DNA of 64,000 nucleotides, from NCBI GenBank assembly GCA_017642965.1, contig JAEPOJ010000011.1, positions 35,762-99,761 of the forward strand. The letters run 5' to 3'. Position numbers and translations under genes: made by a program. Shown one piece after another: positions 48,073-57,248 of the stretch (its first letter is position 1; each line of letters begins with the position of its first letter). Origin of the DNA: Phycisphaerales bacterium. GTDB taxonomy: Bacteria; Planctomycetota; Phycisphaerae; Phycisphaerales; UBA1924. The notes beneath the pieces were generated by a model that did not search any database, was not told the DNA's origin, and saw nothing but the letters and a program-made list of their open reading frames with translations.

Positions 48073-48379
48073 GTGGACCGCTCCGTTTGGTGCATGTGTC
48101 GGCTCGCGTACTTTGCGTGCCTGGTGTCAGTTGAAAGGTCCATTCCGCCACGGGTGATGCCACACGTGCAAGCGAAAATTGCGCGTCCTGTTGCGGGTCT
48201 GCGACAGCGTTGCGGGCTGTAGCGGCTGGGGAAGGGCGCGGGGGTTTCTGCGCCTTCGCACGGAATGAGGAGGCCATCGCGTGAAATTGCCGATGATCCG
48301 GGCGGAATCGGGCATTGTTCAGGCAAGGGTCCGAGAACAGGTGGTACACTGAGTCACGCAAAGACGCGGGAGGCGACGC
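48073..48379. promoter_or_regulatory. Region upstream of murA
   Basis: 307 bases between the small membrane gene and murA, diverging. A TACACT at 48353-48358 could be a murA -10 box. No other feature was recognised. Confidence 0.35.
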
Positions 48380-49726
48380 ATGGATGTATTCGTGATCGAG
48401 GGTGGACGCAAGCTCAGCGGCTCGTTGCGGGTCAACGGCTCGAAGAACGCTGCGCTCCCGCTGCTTGCCGCGACCCTGCTCACGAATGAGCCTGTGACCC
48501 TGCGCGATGTCCCCGAGCTCTCCGATATCCGCAACATGCTGCGCCTGCTGGGCGAGCTGGGCGTGGAGAACGACCGAGATGGGTCGACGATCAGCCTGCA
48601 CGCCAAGGATGAATCCGAGATCCATGCCCGCTACGACATCGTCCGCACCATGCGGGCCAGCATCTGCGTGCTGGGGCCCATGCTCGCTCGGCGTGGGATG
48701 GCACGCGTCTCGATGCCGGGCGGGTGCGCGATTGGGCAGCGCCCGGTCGATCTGCACCTGAGAGGGCTCGAGGCGCTGGGGGCGAAGATCGAGCTTGATG
48801 GTGGCGACATCATCGCGAAGGTCCCCCAGTCGGGACGGCTGATCGGCGACACCGTATTCCTCGGCGGCCCATTCGGCTCCACGGTGCTCGGGACCGCGAA
48901 CGTCATGTCCGCGGCGACGCTCGCGCAGGGCACGACGGTGATCGAGTGTGCGGCGTGCGAGCCGGAGATCGTGGATCTGGCGAACATGCTCAACGCGATG
49001 GGCGCGAAGATCACCGGCGCCGGGTCACCCCGCGTGACCATTCAGGGCGTGGAATCGCTGGGCGGCGTAGACCACACGATCATCCCGGACCGGATCGAGG
49101 CGGGCACCTACATGTGTGCCGCCGCGGCGACGGGCTCATCGATCGAGCTGACGAACTGCCCGCTGGACGCGTTGATGTCCGCGAACGACCGCCTTGAGGC
49201 GATGGGTGTGCACATCGACCCGACGGACTACCCGCGGGGGACCAGCCCCGAGGACCCGCTGCGGCGGACGTGCACGATCAGCGCGCCCGAACCGCTCCGC
49301 CCGGTGCAGATCACGACCCAGCCCCACCCCGGCTTCCCGACGGACCTGCAGGCCCAGTTCATGGCGCTGCTCTGTCTGGCGAGCGGGAACTCGGTGATCA
49401 CGGAGAAGATCTTCCCCGAGCGGTTCCTGCACGTCGCGGAGCTGACCCGCATGGGTGCGCAGATCCACCGCCACGGGACCACGGCGGTCATCTCCGGCGT
49501 ACGGCGCCTCACCGGGGCGCCGGTGATGGCGAGCGATCTGCGAGCCAGCGCGAGCCTGGTGATCGCGGCGATGGCGGGCGAGGGCACGACTGTGGTCAAC
49601 CGCGTCTATCACATCGATCGCGGCTATGAGCGGCTCGAGGAGCGACTCGGGAGCATCGGCGCATCGATCACGCGGATGAGCGAGTCCGAGTTCAGCGAGC
49701 GCGGGATCGGCACGCTGACGCAGTGA
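48380..49726 (+). CDS. murA: UDP-N-acetylglucosamine 1-carboxyvinyltransferase
   Basis: First committed step of peptidoglycan synthesis, adding enolpyruvate from PEP to UDP-GlcNAc. 448 residues with GGAGG eight bases upstream. Lys22 and Asn23 (GSKNAALP) and the catalytic Cys116 in MPGGCAIGQRPVDLH are present, the latter being the fosfomycin-sensitive residue. The second domain holds DRIEAGTYM, QPHPGFPTDLQAQFMA and HIDRGYERLEERLGSIGA, all typical. It converges on the HPr gene with seven bases between the stops. Confidence 0.97.
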   Translation: MDVFVIEGGRKLSGSLRVNGSKNAALPLLAATLLTNEPVTLRDVPELSDIRNMLRLLGELGVENDRDGSTISLHAKDESEIHARYDIVRTMRASICVLGPMLARRGMARVSMPGGCAIGQRPVDLHLRGLEALGAKIELDGGDIIAKVPQSGRLIGDTVFLGGPFGSTVLGTANVMSAATLAQGTTVIECAACEPEIVDLANMLNAMGAKITGAGSPRVTIQGVESLGGVDHTIIPDRIEAGTYMCAAAATGSSIELTNCPLDALMSANDRLEAMGVHIDPTDYPRGTSPEDPLRRTCTISAPEPLRPVQITTQPHPGFPTDLQAQFMALLCLASGNSVITEKIFPERFLHVAELTRMGAQIHRHGTTAVISGVRRLTGAPVMASDLRASASLVIAAMAGEGTTVVNRVYHIDRGYERLEERLGSIGASITRMSESEFSERGIGTLTQ

Positions 49727-49733
49727 TCTGTTC

Positions 49734-50075
49734 TCAGTCGTCGGTTTCGTCGAAGCCGCGCGAGACCAGGTCGGCGAGGTGCGACAGGGCGTCCTTGGCG
49801 TCCGGCCCGGAGCAGCGGATCTCGATCTCGGTGCCCTGCGTCGCGGCGAGCATCATGAGTTCCATCACGGACTTGCCGTCCGCTTCCTCCTGATCGTACT
49901 TCACGGTGACGTTGGCCTCGAAGCCCGCGGCGGCCTGCGCAAAGTCCGTCGCGGGGCGGGCGTGAAGCCCGTACCGGTTCGTGATCTTGAGCTTGGACGA
50001 GCAGGTTTCAGTCACGATGGGTGTTCCCGGTGCGATCCCGGTTTCAGGGGGTGCTGTGGAATGGCGCTGACTCAC
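49734..50075 (-). CDS. ptsH: HPr-like phosphocarrier protein
   Basis: A 113-residue HPr with a GTG start that overlaps the ptsN stop (GTGA). The phosphorylatable His38 is in YGLHARPATDFA (His15 of canonical HPr), and Ser69 in DGKSVMELMMLA matches regulatory Ser46. About 20 extra N-terminal residues precede the usual start. Last gene of hpf-ptsN-ptsH. With no sugar permease or EI in the window it is likely part of a regulatory phosphorelay; the gene could equally be called npr/ptsO. Confidence 0.88.
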   Translation of the reverse strand: MSQRHSTAPPETGIAPGTPIVTETCSSKLKITNRYGLHARPATDFAQAAAGFEANVTVKYDQEEADGKSVMELMMLAATQGTEIEIRCSGPDAKDALSHLADLVSRGFDETDD

Positions 50076-50548
50076 CCGCCGACCCGATGGTGGTCCGCAT
50101 CATCGAGCAGGGAGTGGATCTTGGCCGCGTCGTCCGCCTGGCGCAGTTCTCTGCGGAACGTGTCTTTCGACAGGTTCTTGAAGATGAGCTCCATCGCCTG
50201 GAGATGCTCCTCGGGCCTGCTCTGCGGGCTCAGGAGCAGGAACACGGTGTAGACCGGCTGCTTATCGAGCGAGTTGAAGTCGATGCCCTTGGACGAGACG
50301 CCGATGGCGGCGGTCATCTTCTCGATGCTCTTGTGCTTGACGTGTGGCACCGCGACACCGCGCCCGAAGCCCGTCGAGTGTTTCCGCTCGCGTTCGAGCA
50401 CCTTCTCGAGCAGCTCCTCGCGGATCGAGGCGTCCGCGGCACCTGCCGCGATCAGCGTGTCAATGAGTTCCGCGATGATTTCGTTCCGCTCGGTCGATTG
50501 GAGTGGGATCCGGATCGAGTCGGGCGAGATGATCTCCGTGAGTTTCAT
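50072..50548 (-). CDS. ptsN: PTS IIA component, nitrogen/fructose type
   Basis: A 158-residue EIIA domain from ATG 50548. The phosphoacceptor His69 lies in GVAVPHVKHKSI, preceded by ERERKHSTGFGRG as in PtsN proteins. In proteobacteria PtsN takes phosphate from NPr and regulates potassium transport and envelope stress. The neighbours hpf and HPr fit that class. The start is chosen for length and the MKLTEIISPDSI onset; a longer in-frame start at 50620 overlaps hpf. Confidence 0.9.
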   Translation of the reverse strand: MKLTEIISPDSIRIPLQSTERNEIIAELIDTLIAAGAADASIREELLEKVLERERKHSTGFGRGVAVPHVKHKSIEKMTAAIGVSSKGIDFNSLDKQPVYTVFLLLSPQSRPEEHLQAMELIFKNLSKDTFRRELRQADDAAKIHSLLDDADHHRVGG

Positions 50549-50579
50549 GCGATGGGTTCTCCCGGTCAGACAACTGGGG

Positions 50580-50888
50580 TCAGGCGCGATTCTCCATCTT
50601 GAGCTTCTCGCGATGATCATTAAGCTGGCGTGACACCTTCGCGATCGCGTCGTCGATGACGAGATAGAGGTCGTGCCCGTCTGCCTTGGCGATGAAATCG
50701 GGGTGGTTGACCACGTCGACCACGACTTCCACGCTGTAGTTCTCCTGGGCGGAGTTCTCTTTCCAGAACTTGATATCGATCTGCTGCGTCAGATCCTCGA
50801 ACTTGTCGAGTTTCTTCGCCTTCTTCTCGGCGTGTGCGCGGATCGGATCGGTAACTTCCATGTGCAACCCAACAACATTGGTACGCAT
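50580..50888 (-). CDS. hpf: Short ribosome hibernation promoting factor
   Basis: A 102-residue HPF/YfiA protein from ATG 50888, with AAAGGAG eight bases before. The alpha/beta fold reads VVGLHMEVTDPIRAHAEKKAKKL, here only described, then NYSVEVVVDVVN and DDAIAKVSRQLNDHREKL. The short form lacks the C-terminal dimerisation domain of long HPF. It stabilises inactive ribosomes in stationary phase. First gene of the hpf-ptsN-ptsH operon, about 30 bases before ptsN. Confidence 0.93.
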   Translation of the reverse strand: MRTNVVGLHMEVTDPIRAHAEKKAKKLDKFEDLTQQIDIKFWKENSAQENYSVEVVVDVVNHPDFIAKADGHDLYLVIDDAIAKVSRQLNDHREKLKMENRA

Positions 50889-51065
50889 TGTGAACTCCTT
50901 TCGGGCTCTCGTATGCCCCGGCGCACGCGCCGGGGCAGATCTGAACCAATCCATTCTAGGTGAACACCCGCCGAATTGCACGCCATTCCCTCAGGGGGTC
51001 GCTCATCGGGGTTTCATGCGGCCTTGAGCGGTCAATCCGCGTCGGGGCACATACACTGGACATCC

Positions 51066-52802
51066 ATGTCCGCTCGCACATACCGCAACCTGATCCAGTA
51101 CGGCCTGCTCACCCTGATGCTCTGCATCCTCGGTGTGTTCCTGCTCTACCCGATCGGGCTGACGGTCCGAGGCGGGTTCGCGGAAGACCCCGCGACTGGA
51201 TCCGGGTTCACGCTCGATCACCTGCGCCTGGTCTTCGAGGATCCGAACCTGATGGGGGGGATCGTCAACGCGTTCAAGATCGCGTGCGCGGTGACGTTCC
51301 TGTGCATCGTGATCTCGCTGCCGCTCGCGGTGCTCAGCGCACGCTATACCTTCCCGGGCAAGAAGCTGCTCAACGCGTCGATCCTGGTGCCCCTGATCCT
51401 GCCGCCGTTCGTTGGGGCGATCGGGATCCGGGCGCTGCTGGGGCGTGAGGGCGCGCTCAACGCGCTGCTGGGCACCGAGTGGGACATCCTCGGGCAGGCG
51501 AAGTTTTGGGGGGTCGTCGTCGTGATGGCGCTGCACCTCTACCCGATCATCTATCTCAACGCGACGGCATCGCTGGCGAACCTCGACCCGGCCCTCGACG
51601 AGAGCGCGGAAAACCTCGGCGCCGGCGGGTGGCGTAGATTTTTCAAGATCACCCTGCCGCTGATCCGCCCGGGGCTCTTTGCCGGCGCAACGATCGTGTT
51701 CATCTGGAGCTTTACCGAGCTGGGCACGCCGCTGATGTTCGATTACTACGGCGTGACCAGCGTGCAGATCTTCTACGGCCTCAAGGAGGTCCAGAACAGC
51801 GCGGAGCCCTACGCGCTGACGCTCGTGCTGCTCGTGTCCGCGGTCATGTTCTACCTGATGGGGAAGATGGTCTTCGGGCGGAAGGGCTACGCGATGTACT
51901 CCAAGGCATCGCGAGCGGGCGGCGAGACGCCGCTGCCGGCGTTCTGGGGCTGGGCCGCGGCGCTCGGGTTCGGCTTTGTGGTGGTGCTCGCGATCCTGCC
52001 GCACATCGGCGTCGTGCTCACGAGCATCGCGGAGCCGGGGTCCTGGTACGGCACGATCCTGCCCAAGGACATCACCCTGAGCCACTTCAACGAAGCGCTG
52101 ACCGCCAGCGAGTCGTTCAACTCGATCAAGAACTCGCTGATCCTCTCGCTGATCGCGATGGTGCTCAACATGGCATTCGGCATCGTGATCGGGTACCTGA
52201 TCGTGCGGACCACGATCAAGGGGCGCTCGCTGCTCGATGCGCTCTGCATGCTCCCTCTCGCCGTGCCCGGGCTGGTGATGGCCTTCGGGTACGTGGCGAT
52301 GACGCTCCGCTGGCCATTCGGCTCTGGCGGGCCGCTGGAGGGGACCTGGCTGAACCTCGAGGTATTCGGGGAGAACCCGAACCCGTTCCCGCTGCTGATC
52401 ATCGCGTACGCGATCCGACGCCTGCCCTACATCGTCCGCTCGACCGTCTCCGGGCTGGAGCAGACATCGGGCGAGCTCGAGGAGGCCGCGGTGAATCTCG
52501 GCGCGTCGCGGGTGACGGCGGTCCGGAAGATCATCGTGCCCCTGATCATGGCCAACCTGATCGCGGGCGGGCTGCTGGTGTTCAGCTTCTCGATGCTCGA
52601 GGTTTCGGATTCGCTCATCCTGGCGCAACGGAGCGATCACTTCCCGATCACCAAGATGATCTTTGAGTTCACGAACCGGCTCGGGGACGGGATTTACATC
52701 GCCTCGGCGATGGGTGTCTGGGGCATGACCCTGCTGACGATCACGCTCTTCGGCGCGTCGCTGATGCTGGGCAAGAAGCTCGGCTCGATCTTCCGCGTGT
52801 GA
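51066..52802 (+). CDS. ABC transporter permease, iron(III)/thiamine type (two fused modules)
   Basis: A 578-residue inner-membrane permease from ATG 51066. About twelve hydrophobic helices form two BPD_transp_1 halves (about 55-290 and 335-575). Each half carries a coupling EAA loop for the ATPase (DESAENLGAGGWRRFFKITLP, described by its first part DESAENLGAGGW, and EEAAVNLGASRVTAVRKIIVP, by EEAAVNLGAS). Such fused permeases (FbpB/AfuB/ThiP) take up ferric iron, thiamine or phosphonate with a periplasmic binding protein. Neither the ATPase nor the binding protein is in the window. It is followed 28 bases later by an acetyltransferase. Confidence 0.9.
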   Translation: MSARTYRNLIQYGLLTLMLCILGVFLLYPIGLTVRGGFAEDPATGSGFTLDHLRLVFEDPNLMGGIVNAFKIACAVTFLCIVISLPLAVLSARYTFPGKKLLNASILVPLILPPFVGAIGIRALLGREGALNALLGTEWDILGQAKFWGVVVVMALHLYPIIYLNATASLANLDPALDESAENLGAGGWRRFFKITLPLIRPGLFAGATIVFIWSFTELGTPLMFDYYGVTSVQIFYGLKEVQNSAEPYALTLVLLVSAVMFYLMGKMVFGRKGYAMYSKASRAGGETPLPAFWGWAAALGFGFVVVLAILPHIGVVLTSIAEPGSWYGTILPKDITLSHFNEALTASESFNSIKNSLILSLIAMVLNMAFGIVIGYLIVRTTIKGRSLLDALCMLPLAVPGLVMAFGYVAMTLRWPFGSGGPLEGTWLNLEVFGENPNPFPLLIIAYAIRRLPYIVRSTVSGLEQTSGELEEAAVNLGASRVTAVRKIIVPLIMANLIAGGLLVFSFSMLEVSDSLILAQRSDHFPITKMIFEFTNRLGDGIYIASAMGVWGMTLLTITLFGASLMLGKKLGSIFRV

Positions 52803-52830
52803 TATCCTTTCGCTGACGACGGAGGAACGC

Positions 52831-53400
52831 ATGCGTATCCGATTGATGGAATCAGACGACTGCGGCGATGTCGCCTCGGTGCTCAACCACGCGATCATGA
52901 ACGGCGTCGCGCACTTCGGCACGGCCAGCACGGACGCCGACGAGATCCGCGATGACTGGGAATCGACTCGGGCCAGGTTCCCGTGGCTGGTCGCGACCAG
53001 CGATGAGGGTTCGTTCCTCGGCTTCGCCAAGGCGTCGTCGTGGAAGACCCGCAGGGCCTACGACTGGACCGTCGAATCCGGGGTGTACGTGGTCGAGGGC
53101 GCGTACGGCAAGGGCATCGGGAGGGCGCTGTACACGCGACTCTTCGAGATCCTGAAAGACCAGGGCTACCGGATCGTGCTCGCGGGCGTCTCGGTGCCCA
53201 ACCCGGGGAGCGAGAAGCTCCATGAATCGATGGGATTCAGGATTGTTGGCGATATCGACCCGGCGGGGTACAAGCTGGGGCACTGGGTCCCGGTGCGGCT
53301 CTACCAGCTCAAGCTCAGGGCGTGCGATGACTCCGTCGTGCCTGAGCCGATCAGATCGGTCGCGAGCGTGTACGATGAACCGCAAGAGCCACAGGAGTGA
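52831..53400 (+). CDS. GNAT N-acetyltransferase, phosphinothricin-acetyltransferase-like
   Basis: A 189-residue GNAT protein. GGAGG lies seven bases before ATG. The N-terminal half has the beta strands LMESDDCGDVASVLNHAIM; the acetyl-CoA loop is GAYGKGIGRALYTRL; the late motif is NPGSEKLHESMGFRIVGDI and GYKLGHWVPVRLYQL, typical of the PAT/Pat-like subgroup that acetylates phosphinothricin, methionine sulfoximine or related amino acids. The substrate is inferred only from the subgroup. It lies in a plus-strand run with the permease and two downstream genes. Confidence 0.85.
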   Translation: MRIRLMESDDCGDVASVLNHAIMNGVAHFGTASTDADEIRDDWESTRARFPWLVATSDEGSFLGFAKASSWKTRRAYDWTVESGVYVVEGAYGKGIGRALYTRLFEILKDQGYRIVLAGVSVPNPGSEKLHESMGFRIVGDIDPAGYKLGHWVPVRLYQLKLRACDDSVVPEPIRSVASVYDEPQEPQE

Positions 53401-53402
53401 GC

Positions 53403-54023
53403 ATGGACGACACGGGCATCAAAACTCTCAGGCGGGCGAGATCCCTGCTCCGCTCGCACACCACGGGCACGCTCCTGTGCGACGGCACCCCGACGCCGGT
53501 GCGGTACATCGTGGATCCGTCCAGCGGTGAGCTTGTTCTCTGCGTTGAGCACGACATGCTGGGCGCGGACGATTGCGTGCTGGCGGTGCCGGAGGATTCG
53601 TTCTCGTGCCCGATGCGCGTCAACATCGCCGTCGAAGAGATGGCGGAATCGATTTCGAGCGACCGGTACATCGCCTACCACCTGCGCCAGGACCACCCGG
53701 TCTGGGCGAAAGGGACGATCTCGTTCGCCAAGATCGACTCGGGCGGGGTTGCGGACGGGGAAGCGCTGATGACACCGAACCCGCTGCTCGACGCGATCCC
53801 GCACCTGTGCAAGCGCCTGAACGCGGATCGCAAGGCGTTGCGCGAGGTGTGCCGCCTGCTGACGAAGGCCGATATCGAGAACCCGATCGCGGTCGGTGTC
53901 GACGAGGAGGGGAGCGATATCCGCGCCGAGTTCGGCGTCGTGCGCATGAACTGGCCAGGCCCGGTTGAGGACGCGGACGAGTGCGAGCGGGTGATCGCGT
54001 CGCTGATCGGGGGTGCCCTGTGA
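53403..54023 (+). CDS. Split-barrel (PNPOx-like) / DUF2470-type protein
   Basis: A 206-residue protein with AGGAG five bases before ATG 53403. The N-terminal ~110 residues look like an FMN-binding split barrel (TGTLLCDGTPTPVRYIVD, then CPMRVNIAVEEMAESI). The C-terminal part has a helix pair plus GVDEEGSDIRAEFGVVRM and WPGPVEDADECERVIASL, resembling the DUF2470 module of heme-oxygenase-like or PNPOx fusions. FMN- or heme-related chemistry is possible. The family match is by eye. The stop overlaps the GTG start of the next gene. Confidence 0.6.
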   Translation: MDDTGIKTLRRARSLLRSHTTGTLLCDGTPTPVRYIVDPSSGELVLCVEHDMLGADDCVLAVPEDSFSCPMRVNIAVEEMAESISSDRYIAYHLRQDHPVWAKGTISFAKIDSGGVADGEALMTPNPLLDAIPHLCKRLNADRKALREVCRLLTKADIENPIAVGVDEEGSDIRAEFGVVRMNWPGPVEDADECERVIASLIGGAL

Positions 54024-55270
54024 GACCCGCCCTGCGAGAGGCGCACGCGCACATCTTCCAGCTTGGGCGTTCGCTGACCATGCTCGATCTCGGCGGGTGC
54101 ACGAACGCGCAGGGCGTGCTCGACGCGATCGCGGACCGGGCGAGCGAACTTCAAGAGCACGAATGGATCATGGCACACAGCGCTCGCCCCGAGGGCTGGG
54201 AGGACCCGCGATGGCCCTCCCGCGAGCAGCTCGACGCCGCGGGCGGCGACCGCCCGGTGGTCGCGTGGTGCTTCGATTATCACGCGCTCGTTGCTTCAAC
54301 CGCGGCGCTTCGTTATGCGCGGATCGATTCGAGCACAACGATCGAATCAGGCGTCGTGGAGTTGGATAAAAGCGGCGAACCCACGGGGCTGCTGCTCGAA
54401 CACGCGGCCCTGCACATGTGGAACCGGGTGCCGGAGCCCAACAAGGAGAAACGTGTCGAGCTGGTACGATCCGCGTGCACGCACCTCGCGGCGCTCGGAT
54501 TTGTCGAGGTGCACGACCTGAAGGCCCAGTCGTGGCTCGGCGGCGTGCTCACGGACCTGCTCGGGTCTGGGGAGATCGGCGATATGCGGTTCGATCTGTA
54601 CCCGCTGATCCCGGACCTGAAGGCGAGTATCAAGGCGCGGAGTGAGGGTTTCGATGACCGCGTCCGCATCGTTGGCGGGAAGATCTTCGTCGATGGGACC
54701 CTCAACTCGCGCACGGCGTGGATGCTCCACCCGTACGCGGATGGCCACCCCGATCGTCCGAACGGCACGCCGATGATGACGCCCACGCAGATCGAGGAGG
54801 CGATGCGCGTGTGCAAGGACGCCGGGCTGGCGATCGCGGCCCACGCGATCGGCGACGGCGCGGTTCGGGCGGTGCTCGACGCGATCGAGAAGACGGGGTG
54901 CGACCACTCGGGCTGTCGCATCGAGCACGCGGAGCTGATCGATGAGAAGGACCTGCGCCGCTTCGTGGACCTGGGCGTGAAGGCCTCGCTGCAGCCGTGC
55001 CACCTGCTGCCTGATATGGAGGCGCTGCGACGCGCCGTGCCGGACCGGTTGGACCGGGTGCTCCCGATCCGCTCGCTGCTTAAATCCGGGCTCGCGCCGG
55101 GTGTGGACCTGCTGTTCGGCTCGGACGTCCCGATAGTCCGCGCCGATCCAGAGGACTCGATCCAGGGCGCGGTCCATCGGCGCCGGGCGGGGATGGATGA
55201 ATCCGAATCGATCAACCCGAGCGAGGCGATCGACGAAGAGACCGCGTGGCTCTGCTTTGGTAACGAATGA
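54020..55270 (+). CDS. Compact amidohydrolase (YtcJ-like catalytic barrel)
   Basis: A 416-residue protein beginning at GTG 54020, overlapping the upstream stop (GTGA). Metal-binding and catalytic motifs of the amidohydrolase_3 family are present: EAHAHIFQ, KIFVDGTLNSRTA, AAHAIGDGAVRAVLDAIE, RIEHAELI and LFGSDVPIVR. Usual YtcJ-type enzymes are about 530-550 residues with an N- and C-terminal composite beta-sandwich; both halves of that sandwich are missing here, leaving a bare barrel. The substrate is unknown. Last of four plus-strand genes from 51066. Confidence 0.75.
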   Translation: MRPALREAHAHIFQLGRSLTMLDLGGCTNAQGVLDAIADRASELQEHEWIMAHSARPEGWEDPRWPSREQLDAAGGDRPVVAWCFDYHALVASTAALRYARIDSSTTIESGVVELDKSGEPTGLLLEHAALHMWNRVPEPNKEKRVELVRSACTHLAALGFVEVHDLKAQSWLGGVLTDLLGSGEIGDMRFDLYPLIPDLKASIKARSEGFDDRVRIVGGKIFVDGTLNSRTAWMLHPYADGHPDRPNGTPMMTPTQIEEAMRVCKDAGLAIAAHAIGDGAVRAVLDAIEKTGCDHSGCRIEHAELIDEKDLRRFVDLGVKASLQPCHLLPDMEALRRAVPDRLDRVLPIRSLLKSGLAPGVDLLFGSDVPIVRADPEDSIQGAVHRRRAGMDESESINPSEAIDEETAWLCFGNE

Positions 55271-55271
55271 A

Positions 55272-55297
55272 AAAGGGGAGCCGATCGGCTCCCCTTT
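55272..55297. terminator. Bidirectional palindromic terminator
   Basis: A perfect 26-base palindrome (AAAGGGGAGCCGA and its complement) immediately after the amidohydrolase stop and 23 bases from the convergent subtilase stop. The A/T ends on both sides allow termination in both directions. Confidence 0.8.
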
Positions 55298-55319
55298 GTG
55301 TTCGAGTTCGTCGAGAATC

Positions 55320-57248
55320 TTATCGAATCCGCACGGTCCGCCAGCTGCTCCAGCTCGAGTTGCCCACGCTGTTGATCGCACGCACGCTGTAACGCCAACG
55401 CCCGTTGCCCGGCGAATCGGAGAAGCTGTTGTCGTTTGCTCCGGTTGTGCCGATGATGGCGGTGTTGGTCCACGCCCGTCCGACGCGTTGCTGACGACGG
55501 ATCTCGAACCCGGATTCGTTGTCCGAGTTGTCTGACCATGTGAGATTCACCGTGCCGCCGCTGATGGACGCATTGGGACGCCCAGGTGTTGCCGGTGGTG
55601 TGTCGTTGGGTTGATCCTGCTCGATCGTGATCGAGACGGTATCGCTCGCGTTGAGTCCTCCGGAGTCGGAAACACTCGCGGTGATGGTGTGGGCGCCAAC
55701 ACTCAGGGATGCGGTAGAGAACGAGGCCCCGGTGCCGATCTGCCCATCGAGGTTGGATGTCCAGACGAGCGACCCGCTCAGGTTGCCGTCTTCATTGTCG
55801 CTTGCGCTCCCGACGAAGTTCACGCTTGTCCCCTCGACAAAGGTCGAACCATTGCCTGGCGAACTGATGTTTGCGCTGGGCGCGGTGTTCCCGGGGTTAC
55901 CGCCGCCGCCGTCGAGTGCTGCGTGAAGGTTGAGCACCCCGCCGGTGGAGGTGGTGCTGCTCATCGCGCTCGTGGGCCGAACGGTATCGAGCAAGCGATC
56001 TCGGAGTTGTGCGTAACTCCATGATGGGTTCTCCGCAAGCAGGACCGCGGCCGCGCCCGCGACATGCGGGGAGGCCATGGAAGTGCCGCTGTTCCAGACG
56101 TACCCATCGCCTGTGTAGCAGCTCGCGATATCGACGCCGGGCGCACCGAGATCGACGGAGTTGGCGCCGTAGTTTGAGAAGCTCGCCATCTGATCGCGAT
56201 TATCTGTTGCCGCGACGGAGATGATGTTGTCGTTGGTGTATGAGCTCGGGTAGTGCGGGGAGTTGTCTGTGTTCACCCCGTCATTGCCCGCAGCGGCAAC
56301 GAAGAGGTGGTTGTTCGACGCAGCGTTCGAGATCGCATCACGCATGGCGTTGGAGAATCCGCCTCCGCCCCACGAGTTATTGGAAATCCGTGCGCCGTTA
56401 TTTACCGCGTAGTTGACCGCGGCGATCGCGTCGGAGGTTGATCCACCGAACGGCCCAATGAATCTCAGAGGCATGATCTGCACATCCCACGCGACACCCG
56501 CGACACCGATCCCATTGTTCCCTTCAGCGCCAACGGTGCCCGCGACATGCGTCCCGTGCCCGTCGGCGTCGTCAGGGTTGTTGTCGCCGCTGTAGAAGTC
56601 CCATCCGCGGATGTCATCGACGTACCCGTTGTTGTCGTCGTCGATGCCGTTGTTCGCGATCTCGTCTGTGTTTGACCAGATATTGCTGTCGAGATCGGGG
56701 TGGTCCCACTGCGTGCCTGAGTCGATGACCGCGACGATGACATTTGCTGCGCTGGTTCGGATGTCCCACGCTTCGTACCCATCGATGTCCGCGTCGTTCA
56801 CGCCCAGCACGCCTCGGATGTCCTGACCCGTGTTGTTCACGCCCCATTGCAAACCAACGAACTGATCGTTGGGTGCAGCTATCGGCCTGACGACATAATC
56901 GGGTTCTGCGTACTCCACAAAGGGCAACGCGTTGAGCATCTCGATCGCGCGTTCTGTTGGGAAGTTGACCTCGATGTGCTCAAGCCCATCTACACCTTTG
57001 AGTTTGCGGATGAGTTGCCCGTTCACCAGCGCCCGAGCTGCGCTGGTGAGCTGCACGTCATTGGTGTTGAATCGAACGAGGATCTGATTCGGGATGCGAT
57101 CAAGATCCGGGTTCTGCGCCAGCGCCGCTTTGCCACGCTGGACCGCATCGTGTGATTGAGACGCAGACACCACATCTGGGGATGCGTGTAGCATTCCTGT
57201 GGACAATGCGATAACCCCTGCTGCTCTGAGCACCTGTTTGCTTTGCAT
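55320..57248 (-). CDS. Secreted subtilisin-like serine protease
   Basis: A 642-residue exported peptidase S8 from ATG 57248, with GAGGAG eight bases before. The signal peptide ends near residue 22-30, then an inhibitor-like propeptide (PNQILVRFNTNDVQ, about 53-120). The catalytic triad is intact: Asp176 (AVIDSGTQWDHPDL), His231 (DADGHGTHVAGT) and Ser390 (NSGTSMASPHVAG), with oxyanion Asn322. A Gly-rich linker leads to a PKD/Ig-like domain (about 445-535) and a fibronectin type III domain (about 550-640, NLTWSDNSDNESGFEIRR). Typical of secreted biopolymer-degrading bacteria. There is no membrane anchor or sorting tail. Confidence 0.95.
   Translation of the reverse strand: MQSKQVLRAAGVIALSTGMLHASPDVVSASQSHDAVQRGKAALAQNPDLDRIPNQILVRFNTNDVQLTSAARALVNGQLIRKLKGVDGLEHIEVNFPTERAIEMLNALPFVEYAEPDYVVRPIAAPNDQFVGLQWGVNNTGQDIRGVLGVNDADIDGYEAWDIRTSAANVIVAVIDSGTQWDHPDLDSNIWSNTDEIANNGIDDDNNGYVDDIRGWDFYSGDNNPDDADGHGTHVAGTVGAEGNNGIGVAGVAWDVQIMPLRFIGPFGGSTSDAIAAVNYAVNNGARISNNSWGGGGFSNAMRDAISNAASNNHLFVAAAGNDGVNTDNSPHYPSSYTNDNIISVAATDNRDQMASFSNYGANSVDLGAPGVDIASCYTGDGYVWNSGTSMASPHVAGAAAVLLAENPSWSYAQLRDRLLDTVRPTSAMSSTTSTGGVLNLHAALDGGGGNPGNTAPSANISSPGNGSTFVEGTSVNFVGSASDNEDGNLSGSLVWTSNLDGQIGTGASFSTASLSVGAHTITASVSDSGGLNASDTVSITIEQDQPNDTPPATPGRPNASISGGTVNLTWSDNSDNESGFEIRRQQRVGRAWTNTAIIGTTGANDNSFSDSPGNGRWRYSVRAINSVGNSSWSSWRTVRIR

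Noticed and set aside
51003..53030. 675-codon minus-strand frame opposite the ABC permease
   Set aside because: Arg/Asp/His-rich antisense frame with no domain; the plus strand encodes a clear permease with EAA loops.
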